Shown piece by piece: positions 52,606-61,054 of a stretch of 64,000 bases of DNA. This stretch comes from CAIWHR01 sp963734575 (lineage in GTDB: Bacteria > Pseudomonadota > Gammaproteobacteria > Burkholderiales > Casimicrobiaceae), in assembly GCA_963734575.1 (NCBI GenBank), contig CAVTHT010000004.1:534241-598240 (forward strand), given 5' to 3'. Numbering within the stretch: the first letter of the stretch is position 1; every line of letters starts with the position of its first letter. The notes under the pieces are model-generated. The model was not told the origin of the DNA. It saw only the letters and a program-made list of their open reading frames with translations, and did no database searches. Both the position numbers and the translations under genes were made by a program.

Positions 52606-53086
52606 ATCGTTTCAGTTCCGTCTGCTGTCGCCCGTGGCCGTCGAGGAGAAGAGCATGGACGTCCGTGCGGTTCGGCTTTTCATGGCAGGCGCGGTGGTGG
52701 TCGCGATTGCCTGGGATTGATCGGTCGGCCGCGAGCCGATGTCCAGCGCCCGCGCCGGCGACGTTGAGGCCGCTGCGTCACGGGATACGACCTGCGTAAG
52801 CGGGCCGCCCTCCGGCCCGAATCATTCCGCCGGCCCGCCCTCGAGGCATGCAGTTGCAGTCGTCATCTCGTGAAGAGGTGCGACGCGATGAAACGGGCGC
52901 GTGACGAAGCGCAACTTGCGCGCATGTCGGCGAGCGTGCGACTTCTTCGGGTAGACCACAGATGTCTTCCGTCGACATGCCGTTGACTTCCATCAACGCT
53001 GGATGCCGTGCGGCGCGCGTAATAGCCAATAAGACCTCAACTCGGGCCTTTCGTCGCACGTCGGCCCCGACAAGCAAGGACTGGTC
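52606..53086. other. 481-base intergenic region before the CotH-type gene
   Basis: No supported gene or terminator is seen. A GTAATAGCCAATAAGAC stretch near 53020 is the most AT-rich part and probably holds the promoter for the secreted pair that follows; no matching -35 is clear. Short open frames on both strands have no family content. Confidence 0.5.
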
Positions 53087-55393
53087 ATGCGCGTCGCATT
53101 CCGCTTCCTCTTCATGGCGTCGTGGGGAATGATAGCGAGCCTTGCCGCTGCCGCTTCGCTCACCGCGGTCGAGTATTACCACAGCGGCTATGGACACTAT
53201 TTCATCACCGCATCGCCACAGGAGATGACTGCGCTCGACACCGGTGTGTTCACGGGCTGGAGCCGCACCGGGGAGGCATTCGGGGTGCTCGACATCAACA
53301 CCGCTGGCGCCGCCAACGTTTGCCGCTTCTGGAGCGGGCAGACGTTCGCGCCCAGGAGCTCGCATTTCTACACTTCGTTCCCCGCGGAATGCGCGTTCGT
53401 GAAAACCACGCCCGCCTGGCTGTTCGAGAGTGAAGTGTTCGCGATGCTGCCGCCGAATGCGGCTGCCGCGTGCACGGGAGGCACGGTGCCGCTCTACCGT
53501 CTGTACAACGACGGCCAGACCGGAGCCCCGAACCACCGCTATACGACCAGTCTCGCCCTACGGTCGCAGATGGTCGCGCAAGGGTGGATACCGGAAGGAG
53601 AGGGCGCCGGCGTCATCGGCTGCGTGGTCGAACGGGAGATCGTCAAGGGACATGTCGTGGATGGCTACATCGAGCACGCCGTGGTGTGTCTCGACGCGAA
53701 CCGCAACGGTCGCTGCGATCAAGGCGAGCCGCAGGTCTATTCGGACGCTTCGGGCCTGTACCAGCTCCCGATCGCGAAGGATTCGACGGCGCCGCTCGTC
53801 GCCGAGATCATCGCAGGGCAATCGCGCGACGGCGCCGCACCAAACACGGCGGTCGACGTTTCATTTCGCATGACTTCCCCATCGCGCGAGTACAGCACCG
53901 ACATCACGCCGTTCTCGACGCTCGTGCAGCTCACCGGATCGAGCAACTATCCGCTCGCCGAGGATCTGGTGCGCGACGTGGTCGGCCTGCCGCCGAAATA
54001 TGACATCAGGATGAGCGCACCAGCGCAGCCCGGATCGTTGAAGCAGATGGTTTCCGCGGCCGTCGTGACGGCGCTGAAAGCGAACGGGATGGCCCTCGAC
54101 CTCTCGGCGCCGGGCGCGCTTGCCGCCGTCGTTGCCGCGTTTCCAGGCGCACTGACCGATTTGCCGCAATTGCGCATCACCACCAAGGACGGCGCTCCGA
54201 TCGCGTCCAAGGACGTCTACGTCGATGCTACCTACCTGCTGACCAATCCGGCGGCCGCGGTGCCCGATGCGGCACTGAACGGCAAGATCCGAGGAAGGGG
54301 CCATTCGACGTGGGGGCAGCCCAAGAACCCGTACAAGGTTCAGTTCAGCAATGACACGAGCTACGCCGCGATCACCGACGTGCTGGGGATGAAGAAGCAG
54401 CGGAACTGGGCACTGCTCGCCGACTACTTCGACCGCTCCCTGATCCGCAACAAACTGGCCCTGTCACTCGGCAGCAGCAGCGTATTCGCCGACGGTTTGA
54501 AGTGGACGCCATCCGGTCAGCATGTCGAGGTCTACCTCAACAACGACTACGTCGGCGTCTACCTCCTGACGGAGGACATCCGCATCGACCCGGCGCGGCT
54601 CAACCTCAAGAAGATGAGCTCGGACCCGGCGAAGAACGATGTGGACGGAGGCTACATCGTCGAGGTCGACATGACCCTCGACTGCTACGACCAGGGGGGT
54701 CTCAGCTTGCGGCTGGTCACCCCGAACGGCGTGCCGTTCTGCATCGATACCCCGGACGAAGAATCGATCACGCCGAACCAGCTCTCGTTCATCAAAGGAC
54801 TGCTGCTCCAGGTCGACGATGACCTGTACGGACCGAATCGCCTGGACGAGACCAATCCGGCGAGCTTTGCCGACTGGTACATCGTGCAGGAACTCTTCCG
54901 GAACAACGACGCGATATTCGTCTCCAGCGATTTCATGTGGAAGGACACCGACGCCGCGGCCGACGCGAAGGATCGATTGCTGAACATGGGGCCCCTCTGG
55001 GACTTCGACCGCAGCGCCGGCAACGTCAACTACTACGACAACTGGATGACCGACGGCTGCTGGGTCAGCAAGCCCTACCAGCCCAACTGGATCAGCCGCA
55101 TGTTCGACAATCCGGACTTTCTGGCGTTGACCCTCTCGCGCTGGCAGCAGAAGCGCCCCGCGCTGGAGACATTCATCAATACGAGCATCGACACGTATGC
55201 GCGTCGGCTCGCGTCGGCGCAGCAGCGCAATTTTCAGCGGTGGCCGATCTTCGGCGTACCGCTCACCAACTACTACGTTTGGCAGAGCTACGCCGAGGAG
55301 ATCGCCTTTGTCCGGCAGTTCCTCACCCGGCGCATGGCATGGCTCGACCAGGCCTATGCGTCTCCGGAGGCATTCAATGCGATGTGCAAATAG
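53087..55393 (+). CDS. Secreted CotH-type kinase with N-terminal DUF5648-like module
   Basis: The 768-residue exported protein has a signal peptide at residues 1-24. A DUF5648-like module spans 28-180 (VEYYHSGYGHYFITAS, GWSRTGEAFGV, CRFWSG, HFYTSFPAEC, PLYRLYN, NHRYTTS). A DANRNGRCDQGE segment near 203-214 looks calcium-binding. The CotH domain occupies about 360-760, with IRGRGHSTWG (401-410), LLADYFDRSLIRNKL (443-457), DYVGVYLLTEDIRID (487-501) and GPLWDFDRS (635-643). CotH proteins are atypical kinases that phosphorylate secreted proteins. The gene is followed by, and overlaps, the phosphoesterase gene. Confidence 0.85.
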   Translation: MRVAFRFLFMASWGMIASLAAAASLTAVEYYHSGYGHYFITASPQEMTALDTGVFTGWSRTGEAFGVLDINTAGAANVCRFWSGQTFAPRSSHFYTSFPAECAFVKTTPAWLFESEVFAMLPPNAAAACTGGTVPLYRLYNDGQTGAPNHRYTTSLALRSQMVAQGWIPEGEGAGVIGCVVEREIVKGHVVDGYIEHAVVCLDANRNGRCDQGEPQVYSDASGLYQLPIAKDSTAPLVAEIIAGQSRDGAAPNTAVDVSFRMTSPSREYSTDITPFSTLVQLTGSSNYPLAEDLVRDVVGLPPKYDIRMSAPAQPGSLKQMVSAAVVTALKANGMALDLSAPGALAAVVAAFPGALTDLPQLRITTKDGAPIASKDVYVDATYLLTNPAAAVPDAALNGKIRGRGHSTWGQPKNPYKVQFSNDTSYAAITDVLGMKKQRNWALLADYFDRSLIRNKLALSLGSSSVFADGLKWTPSGQHVEVYLNNDYVGVYLLTEDIRIDPARLNLKKMSSDPAKNDVDGGYIVEVDMTLDCYDQGGLSLRLVTPNGVPFCIDTPDEESITPNQLSFIKGLLLQVDDDLYGPNRLDETNPASFADWYIVQELFRNNDAIFVSSDFMWKDTDAAADAKDRLLNMGPLWDFDRSAGNVNYYDNWMTDGCWVSKPYQPNWISRMFDNPDFLALTLSRWQQKRPALETFINTSIDTYARRLASAQQRNFQRWPIFGVPLTNYYVWQSYAEEIAFVRQFLTRRMAWLDQAYASPEAFNAMCK

Positions 55394-56792
55394 CCAGCGT
55401 GGCAGCGAATCGGGCCGAACCGAAGGACTCGCCATAGGCGCGCGCGCGCTTGCCCGCCTGCTCCTCGTGGCATCGTGGATGCTGGCAACGAGCGTTGCCG
55501 CCGGGGCTTCGACGATGGCCGTCGAGTATTACCACGCCGGCTACGGTCACTACTTCGTGACCGCTTCAGCGCAGGAGATCGCTGCGCTCGACAATGGCGC
55601 GTTCCCCGGCTGGAGCCGCACCGGCGAATCCTTCGGCGTGCTCGACGTCAACACGGCGGGCGCAGCCAACGTGTGCCGCTTCTGGAGCGGGCAGGCGTTC
55701 GCACCGAAGAGCTCGCACTTCTATACCCCCTTTGCGTTCGAATGCGCGTTCGTCAAAGGCAATCCGCGCTGGCTGTTCGAGGGCGAAGTGTTCGCCATGA
55801 TGCTTCCCGACGCGGCCGGCACCTGCGCAGGCACGACGGCGCCACTTTATCGGCTGTACAACAACGGCCAGAGCGGTGCTCCGAACCACCGCTACACGAC
55901 GCGTCTGACGATCCGGTCGGAGATGCTGGCGCAGGGCTGGATTGCGGAGGGTTCCGGCATCGGCGTGATCGGCTGCGTGTCGGCGGCCCCGGTGACGATC
56001 GTGGCGGCGGGGGACATCGCCCAATGCTTCGGCGCACCTGCCGCAACGAGTGCCGCGGCGCGGACGGCGACACTGGTCACTGCGCAAGACGGACTCGTGC
56101 TGACGCTGGGCGATCACGCGTACGAGAACGGCACGCCGGCTGAATTCGCGAACTGCTTCGACCCGACGTGGGGCGCATTCAAGGGCCGCATCCAGCCGAC
56201 GCCCGGCAATCACGACTACTACACACCGGGTGCCGACGGCTACTTTTCCTACTTTGGTCCGCGGGCGGGGCCCGATCGCCGCGGTTACTACAGCTTCGAC
56301 TATGGCGGCTGGCATTTCATCTCCCTCGACAGCCTCATCGATGTCACCGACCAGTCGGCGCAGTACCTTTGGCTGAAAGCCGATCTGGCCAATTCCAACA
56401 GCCTGTGCACGATCGCCTATTGGCATTATCCGGCGTTCAACTCGGGCGGCATTTACGGCAGCATCATCGCCATGCGAACGTTCTTCGACGCGCTGTATAC
56501 CGCCGGCGTGGAGCTGGTGCTGTCGGGACACGAGCACATCTACGAGCGTTTCGCGCCGCAGAAGGCCGACGGGACCGCCGATTTCGCGCGCGGCGTACGC
56601 CAGTTCGTCATCGGCACCGGCGGCCACGAGCTGAATCCGCTCGGGCCGCCGCTGCCCAACAGCGAGTTTCGTTACAACACGAATTGGGGCGTGCTGCGGC
56701 TCACGCTCGGCGAGGGCAATTACAGTTGGCAGTTCATGCCGGTCGGCGGCGGCCTACCGCTCGACGCCGGCACCGGCACCTGCCATCGCTGA
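55377..56792 (+). CDS. Secreted purple-acid-phosphatase-like metallophosphoesterase with DUF5648-like module
   Basis: The 471-residue exported protein has a signal segment at residues 22-43. A DUF5648-like module lies at about 48-200, close in sequence to that of the preceding gene. The calcineurin-like phosphoesterase has AAGDIAQC (210-217), LGDHAYENG (244-252), GNHDY (277-281), WHYP (349-352) and SGHEHIYER (383-391). The GDxxY and GHEH elements give a two-metal site as in purple acid phosphatases. The ATG at 55377 overlaps the CotH gene by 17 bases. It probably removes phosphate from secreted or surface molecules. Confidence 0.87.
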   Translation: MRCANSQRGSESGRTEGLAIGARALARLLLVASWMLATSVAAGASTMAVEYYHAGYGHYFVTASAQEIAALDNGAFPGWSRTGESFGVLDVNTAGAANVCRFWSGQAFAPKSSHFYTPFAFECAFVKGNPRWLFEGEVFAMMLPDAAGTCAGTTAPLYRLYNNGQSGAPNHRYTTRLTIRSEMLAQGWIAEGSGIGVIGCVSAAPVTIVAAGDIAQCFGAPAATSAAARTATLVTAQDGLVLTLGDHAYENGTPAEFANCFDPTWGAFKGRIQPTPGNHDYYTPGADGYFSYFGPRAGPDRRGYYSFDYGGWHFISLDSLIDVTDQSAQYLWLKADLANSNSLCTIAYWHYPAFNSGGIYGSIIAMRTFFDALYTAGVELVLSGHEHIYERFAPQKADGTADFARGVRQFVIGTGGHELNPLGPPLPNSEFRYNTNWGVLRLTLGEGNYSWQFMPVGGGLPLDAGTGTCHR

Positions 56793-56946
56793 AGTGCGAA
56801 GGGTGACATGTGCGGCGCTCGTCTCGACGGGCCACCCGAGCGGTCGATTGCGGGAGCGCGGTCGGCTTGCAGCGAACGACAGGCCGCCGAGCAAGCCGGC
56901 CGATCGTCGCGCGATGCACCGGGGATCGCGCAACGGTCGCGCAGCC

Positions 56947-57390
56947 TCAGGGCGCAACGGTCAGCTTGGCGATCATCCCGTCCTTGTAGTGCCCCGGCTG
57001 GTTACAGAACAGCACGTACTTGCCCGGCTTGAGATTCAACGTCAACGTACCTGTCTTCCCCGGTGCCAGCTCGGAGATCTCGCCCAGGGGGTGAACGCGG
57101 CTCTCGATGACTCGATCGGCCTTGGCATTGAACGGGAACTCCGCCTTGCCCGAATCGCGCGCGATCAGGACCTCATGCACCAGGGTTTTCGACTGGTTCT
57201 CGGCGCGGAACGTGACACGGCCCGGCTTCAGCGCATCGTGGTCGAGGACGATTCGCATGTGCGCAATCGACGGCGCCGTCGTTGAGTCCTGCAGCTTGAT
57301 TCCAACCGACTGCGCCGTGACGGCCGCGTTCGCGGAAGCGGTGCCGAGCAGCAGGGAGAACAGCAAAGATGCCAGCGGTCGTGCGGTCAT
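56947..57390 (-). CDS. Periplasmic cupredoxin
   Basis: The 147-residue blue-copper-type protein has a signal peptide (residues 1-22). Copper ligands are probably His72 (VHEVLIA), Cys129, His134 and Met139 in FCNQPGHYKDGM, the spacing of a type 1 site in the plastocyanin/azurin fold. The ATG at 57390 has AAGGAGG seven to eight bases upstream; a further in-frame ATG eleven codons earlier lacks it. It could carry electrons or bind copper. It stands alone downstream of an MDR gene on the same strand. Confidence 0.87.
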   Translation of the reverse strand: MTARPLASLLFSLLLGTASANAAVTAQSVGIKLQDSTTAPSIAHMRIVLDHDALKPGRVTFRAENQSKTLVHEVLIARDSGKAEFPFNAKADRVIESRVHPLGEISELAPGKTGTLTLNLKPGKYVLFCNQPGHYKDGMIAKLTVAP

Positions 57391-57459
57391 CGAAACCTCC
57401 TTGGAAAAGATCGAGAAGAACAACGTGGGAAAGCAGTGAGTTTGGCCAGCCGCCAGCCG

Positions 57460-58611
57460 CTATGCGGCGGCACCCTTGTTCGGATTGATCAGGTATTTGG
57501 CACCCGTTGTGCGCTTGGCGTAGACGGCGATCTCCTCGAGCCGTAGCGCCTCGGCGAGGGAGATCTCCTTCGTGTATTTGCTGGCGAACGTCGTCCGCAA
57601 CTCCGCAACGATACGCGCATGCAGCTTCGCCGCCCCTTCAGGGCCGATCTTCTGCAGGAACGGCCACAGCAGCCAGCCGCCGACACCCCAGGCAAAGCCG
57701 AAACTGCGGTTGAGCACCGTGGGGCCCGTGTCCAGTCCACCGTAGATGTAGACCTGCTTGTGCGTCGTCGATCCGTATCGGCTGTACTCCGTCGCCGACC
57801 GGCTCAGGGCGGCCTCCATGCAAGCCAGTATCTGTCCCGCGAGTTCGCCGCCGCCGATCGCGTCGAACGCCAACGTCGCACCGGTACCGGCCAGAGCTTC
57901 CGTCAGATCGCGGATGAACGTCGGGGAGCTCGAGTTGCAGACATGGGTCGCGCCCATGCCTCTGAGCAGGTTCTCCTGCTGCTGCGTGCGGACGATATTC
58001 ACCAGGCCCACGCGGTCTTGCAGGCAGATGCGGTTGAGCATCTGGCCGAGGTTGGAAGCGGCGGCCGTGTGCACCAGCGCACGGTGACCTTCGCGGCGCA
58101 TCGTCTCGACCATGCCGAGCGCAGTGAGCGGGTTGACGAAGCAGGACGCGCCCTCGGCGGGAGCGGTGCCTTCCGGAAGGGCGAGACATTGCCTCACCTT
58201 GATGCACCGGTACTGGGAGTACATCGCGCCGCCGAACATCGCAACCGTTTTCCCCAGGAGCGCTTGCGCCTCGTGAGACGAGCCGGCATCGACCACTACG
58301 CCGGCTCCTTCATTGCCGACAGGCATCGGTTGGTCAACACGGCCCGCCATGCTTTTCATCCGGCCTTGCGGAATGTGCGCGATCAGCACCGGGTTTGCCG
58401 GCGTGCCCGACTGCCTGGCGCTGCTCATGTCGGCAGCGCCGAACATGAGTCCCTGGTCGGAAGGATTGATGGGACTCGCTTCGACGCGGACCACGACCTC
58501 GTCCGGCTCGGGAACGGGAATGGCCACGCTCACGAGCGAGAGCTCGAGCTCGCCATCTGCTTTCACCAGGGAGCGAAGCTGAAGCGCAGTGTTGGGCTTG
58601 CTGGTATTCAC
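57460..58611 (-). CDS. Zinc-independent MDR-family oxidoreductase
   Basis: The 383-residue protein has the medium-chain dehydrogenase/reductase layout, with an N-terminal GroES-like domain (ASPINPSDQGLMFG, VGNEGAGVVVDAG) and a nucleotide-binding region (ALVHTAAASNLGQMLNR). The usual GxGxxG is replaced by TAAASNLG. No zinc-ligand cysteine/histidine set of alcohol dehydrogenases is present, so it is a quinone-oxidoreductase-like enzyme using NADPH. The substrate is unknown. It lies 69 bases upstream of the cupredoxin gene on the same strand. Confidence 0.82.
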   Translation of the reverse strand: MNTSKPNTALQLRSLVKADGELELSLVSVAIPVPEPDEVVVRVEASPINPSDQGLMFGAADMSSARQSGTPANPVLIAHIPQGRMKSMAGRVDQPMPVGNEGAGVVVDAGSSHEAQALLGKTVAMFGGAMYSQYRCIKVRQCLALPEGTAPAEGASCFVNPLTALGMVETMRREGHRALVHTAAASNLGQMLNRICLQDRVGLVNIVRTQQQENLLRGMGATHVCNSSSPTFIRDLTEALAGTGATLAFDAIGGGELAGQILACMEAALSRSATEYSRYGSTTHKQVYIYGGLDTGPTVLNRSFGFAWGVGGWLLWPFLQKIGPEGAAKLHARIVAELRTTFASKYTKEISLAEALRLEEIAVYAKRTTGAKYLINPNKGAAA

Positions 58612-59128
58612 CTTCGCGTCTCCCGGAGTCGGCGCAGGCTTGGCGAATTTGCCGCCGAGCCTGGATTATGGGCAATGATACGACTTCACCGGCGCTTGCC
58701 CACTGACGTTGTAGCGCAAGGCCAACGCCGACGACGACAAAATGCTGTGCGCTCGTCGAGGGAGTAGCCGACGGACTGGCCACGCTGGTGGATGCGGGCG
58801 CTGGCTCCGAAGATCTCGCGAAAGAGGCTCGAGCATGGATTGCAGCAGGCGGAGTATCGGCCGCGAGCCCACGTGGCGCAGTGAGCGCTCGAACTCCACG
58901 TTGTTTTCCTCGCCGACCTGCCCGCGGTTTGGCGTCGCGGTGGCGGCACGATCTCGCGCAACGACTGACGCAACGTTTGCTCGCGTTCACTCGAGCATCT
59001 GCCGCGCGCACTCATGGGCGGCGTCGCGGTGCGCGGAATGGCCGCTTGACCGACGCCGCTAGCCTCGAAATAATCAGACTTGTAGTCGTAGGATCCCGTC
59101 GGATTTCAATCTTCCGGAGGAGACGAAC
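58612..59128. other. 517-base region with decayed coding sequence
   Basis: No intact gene is supported. On the minus strand, frames from about 59015 to 58666 change repeatedly. Fragments such as IHQRGQSVGYSLDERTA resemble the end of ATPase-type LuxR regulators (GQAMTLDEA-like), but each runs only a few dozen residues. The pattern suggests a decayed gene. A promoter for the plus-strand genes that follow must lie near 59080-59110. Confidence 0.4.
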
Positions 59129-59410
59129 ATGGCGTTTAACGGTGTGGGGCACTTCACGATTGAGCCCGGCCAGTCGATCGATATTCTCTACTGGTTCGGT
59201 GGATCGGGCGGTCATCAGGGCGGCGACGACCACGGTGCGCAATACTGCATGGCGCATCCTCTGAATGGTTACGGCGCAACACTGTTCGTCACGCAGCAGG
59301 GCAAAGCCAACACGGGCTACGGCGCGGGGCCCTGGCAATATCACGTCACTGTCACCAGCACCGGCCCGTACTCGATGGACTTCAATCTCCAGGGTGGCGG
59401 CCTAACGTGA
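59129..59410 (+). CDS. Small beta-rich protein of unknown function
   Basis: The 93-residue protein is rich in Gly, Tyr, His and aromatic residues (HFTIEPGQSIDILYWFGGSGGHQGGDDHGAQY) with one cysteine. It has no signal peptide. It looks like a single beta-sandwich, but I recognise no family. GGAGGAGACGAAC directly upstream is a strong ribosome-binding site. It overlaps or abuts the next small gene, so they are probably co-expressed. Base use is a little less GC-rich than in flanking core genes. Confidence 0.65.
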   Translation: MAFNGVGHFTIEPGQSIDILYWFGGSGGHQGGDDHGAQYCMAHPLNGYGATLFVTQQGKANTGYGAGPWQYHVTVTSTGPYSMDFNLQGGGLT

Positions 59411-59430
59411 CCAATGCAAAGGACATTGCG

Positions 59431-59640
59431 ATGAAAATCACCGTAATTCTTCGGCAGGACGGTACTCTCATTGGAACGGCGCGGCACACCCCTGAGCGCT
59501 CCGACGTACAAGCGGTGTTGCGTCCAGGTGCAGGGCACACACTGCACGAGATCGATGCGCCGGACGACTACGCGCGCCTGACGCCGGCCGAGCTGCACGA
59601 GAGGATCCGCACGATTCATCTGCGCGGACACTGCAGGTAA
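59431..59640 (+). CDS. Short hypothetical protein
   Basis: The 69-residue product (MKITVILRQDGTLIGTARHTPE...ELHERIRTIHLRG) is an alpha/beta mix with no recognised family. The ATG at 59431 follows AAAGGACATTGCG and is preferred; a GTG at 59407, overlapping the upstream stop, would add eight residues. The ordering right after the 93-residue gene suggests one transcript ahead of the cysteine hydrolase. Confidence 0.55.
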   Translation: MKITVILRQDGTLIGTARHTPERSDVQAVLRPGAGHTLHEIDAPDDYARLTPAELHERIRTIHLRGHCR

Positions 59641-59715
59641 CCCTTGCTCGCCATAGCGTCAACCCGCGCGCTTGAGCTTGAAACTAGTTTCTCCAGACCC
59701 AAGTGAGGAGGCAAG

Positions 59716-60351
59716 ATGGATCCGAAGAAGACAGCGTTGGTACTCATTGAATATCAGAACGATTTCACGTCCGAGGGTGGAACGCTCCACGGCGCCGTGA
59801 AGGGTGTCATGGAAAAGAGCAACATGCTTGCGAACACCGTCGAGACGGTGACGAAGGCGCGTGAGGCGGGCTGTACGATTGTTTTCGCGCCAATCACGTT
59901 CAAGGAAGGCTACAAGGAGCTCAGCGACGAGCCTTACGGCATTCTCAAAGGCGTGGTCGACAGCAAGTCGTTCATCCAGGGTTCCTGGGGCGCAGCTATG
60001 GTCGATGTGCTGAAGCCGCAGCCGGGTGACATCATCATCGAAGGCAAGCGCGGACTGTGTGGCTTCGCCAGCACGAACCTCGACTTCATCCTTCGCAGCC
60101 GGGGCATCGAGACGATGGCACTGGGCGGGTTCCTCACCAACTGCTGCGTGGAGTCGACCATGCGGACGGGGTACGAGAAGGGCTACAACGTCATCACCCT
60201 GAAGGATTGCACGGCGGCCATGAGCGACGAAGAGCAGAAGCTGGCCACTGAAAAGAACTATCCAATGTTCTCGCGCCCGATGAACCATGACGAGTTTCTC
60301 AGGGAGCTCGGTGGACAGAAGCGCGGCGCCACGGCCGGCGTCAAGGGATAG
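59716..60351 (+). CDS. Isochorismatase-like cysteine hydrolase
   Basis: The 211-residue hydrolase has the fold of isochorismatase/nicotinamidase. Lys111 (EGKRGLCGF) and the nucleophile Cys144 (TNCCVESTMR) of the triad are in place. The first triad position, usually Asp in LIDxQNDF, is Glu12 in LIEYQNDF. This Asp-to-Glu form is common in one uncharacterised branch of the family, so activity is likely kept. GAGGAGGCAAG lies before the ATG. The substrate is unknown; amide or ester cleavage is the family reaction. Confidence 0.87.
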   Translation: MDPKKTALVLIEYQNDFTSEGGTLHGAVKGVMEKSNMLANTVETVTKAREAGCTIVFAPITFKEGYKELSDEPYGILKGVVDSKSFIQGSWGAAMVDVLKPQPGDIIIEGKRGLCGFASTNLDFILRSRGIETMALGGFLTNCCVESTMRTGYEKGYNVITLKDCTAAMSDEEQKLATEKNYPMFSRPMNHDEFLRELGGQKRGATAGVKG

Positions 60352-61054
60352 GGGAGTTAGGACAAGTAGAACGTAGGGGACCGGAAATTCCACCGCCATG
60401 AGGCAGAGCATTGCGGACTTTGGTGGCCGCAGTGGTCCGCTCGGGTGAGCCCCGGCGGCAACGGCCCCGACCGGCAGCGGGCCGTCTTGCGCGGGCAGTA
60501 CCATGCGACGCGTTGCCCGAGCGCGTCGTCTGGTGCGGGCCGGCCCGGCGAGTCCTCAGACAGTTGCGTTGTCCGGTATCGAGCGCAATTGGCTAGGACC
60601 GGTTTTGCCGAACTCGGCCTGATCTGTAATAGCCGTGATTTGATCTGGCGGTCAGTGTCAGATCGGCAATGCCAGTTGTCGTTGGCTGGCGCCAACCGGC
60701 CGACCGCTTCGGACGGTAAGGAGCCGGTCGGCTCCGTCGGCCGAAATGGCGCTAACGACCCTGACCAGCCATTGCGGCGTACAAGGACCGGCCATTCATT
60801 CGCGATCAACTCGCAGCGGTCGGCTATTGAATCACCTCGTCGGCGCGCAGCAGCAACGACTCCCGGAGCGGTGATGCCGACCGCCTTCGCCACCTTGATG
60901 TGCAAAATAGTCAGCGGCTCGTAACAACCTAAGGGTGGATTCGCCCGTTTAGCAAGCTGCGAAGGCGAGCGTACGCTCGGCGAAATTCTCGAAGATCAGG
61001 GCGCCAGCGCCAGTAGCATTCGCTTCGATCATCGCGTTGATAACGACTTCATAA
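60352..61054. other. 703-base region without a supported gene
   Basis: Frames on both strands are open by chance only. The stretch at 60690-60830 is rich in CCGGCCGACCG and GACCGGCCATTC-like pieces, a type of sequence seen in spacer or decayed repeats. Just before the MDR gene end, a minus-strand frame (61054-60949) reads as a short fragment, ANATGAGALIFENFAERTLAF, with no family. I see no promoter, RNA or mobile element here. Confidence 0.45.

Noticed and set aside
60445..60924. A 159-codon plus-strand frame in the gap after the cysteine hydrolase
   Set aside because: There is no ribosome-binding site, no family pattern and a similar-length frame on the other strand; composition fits chance.
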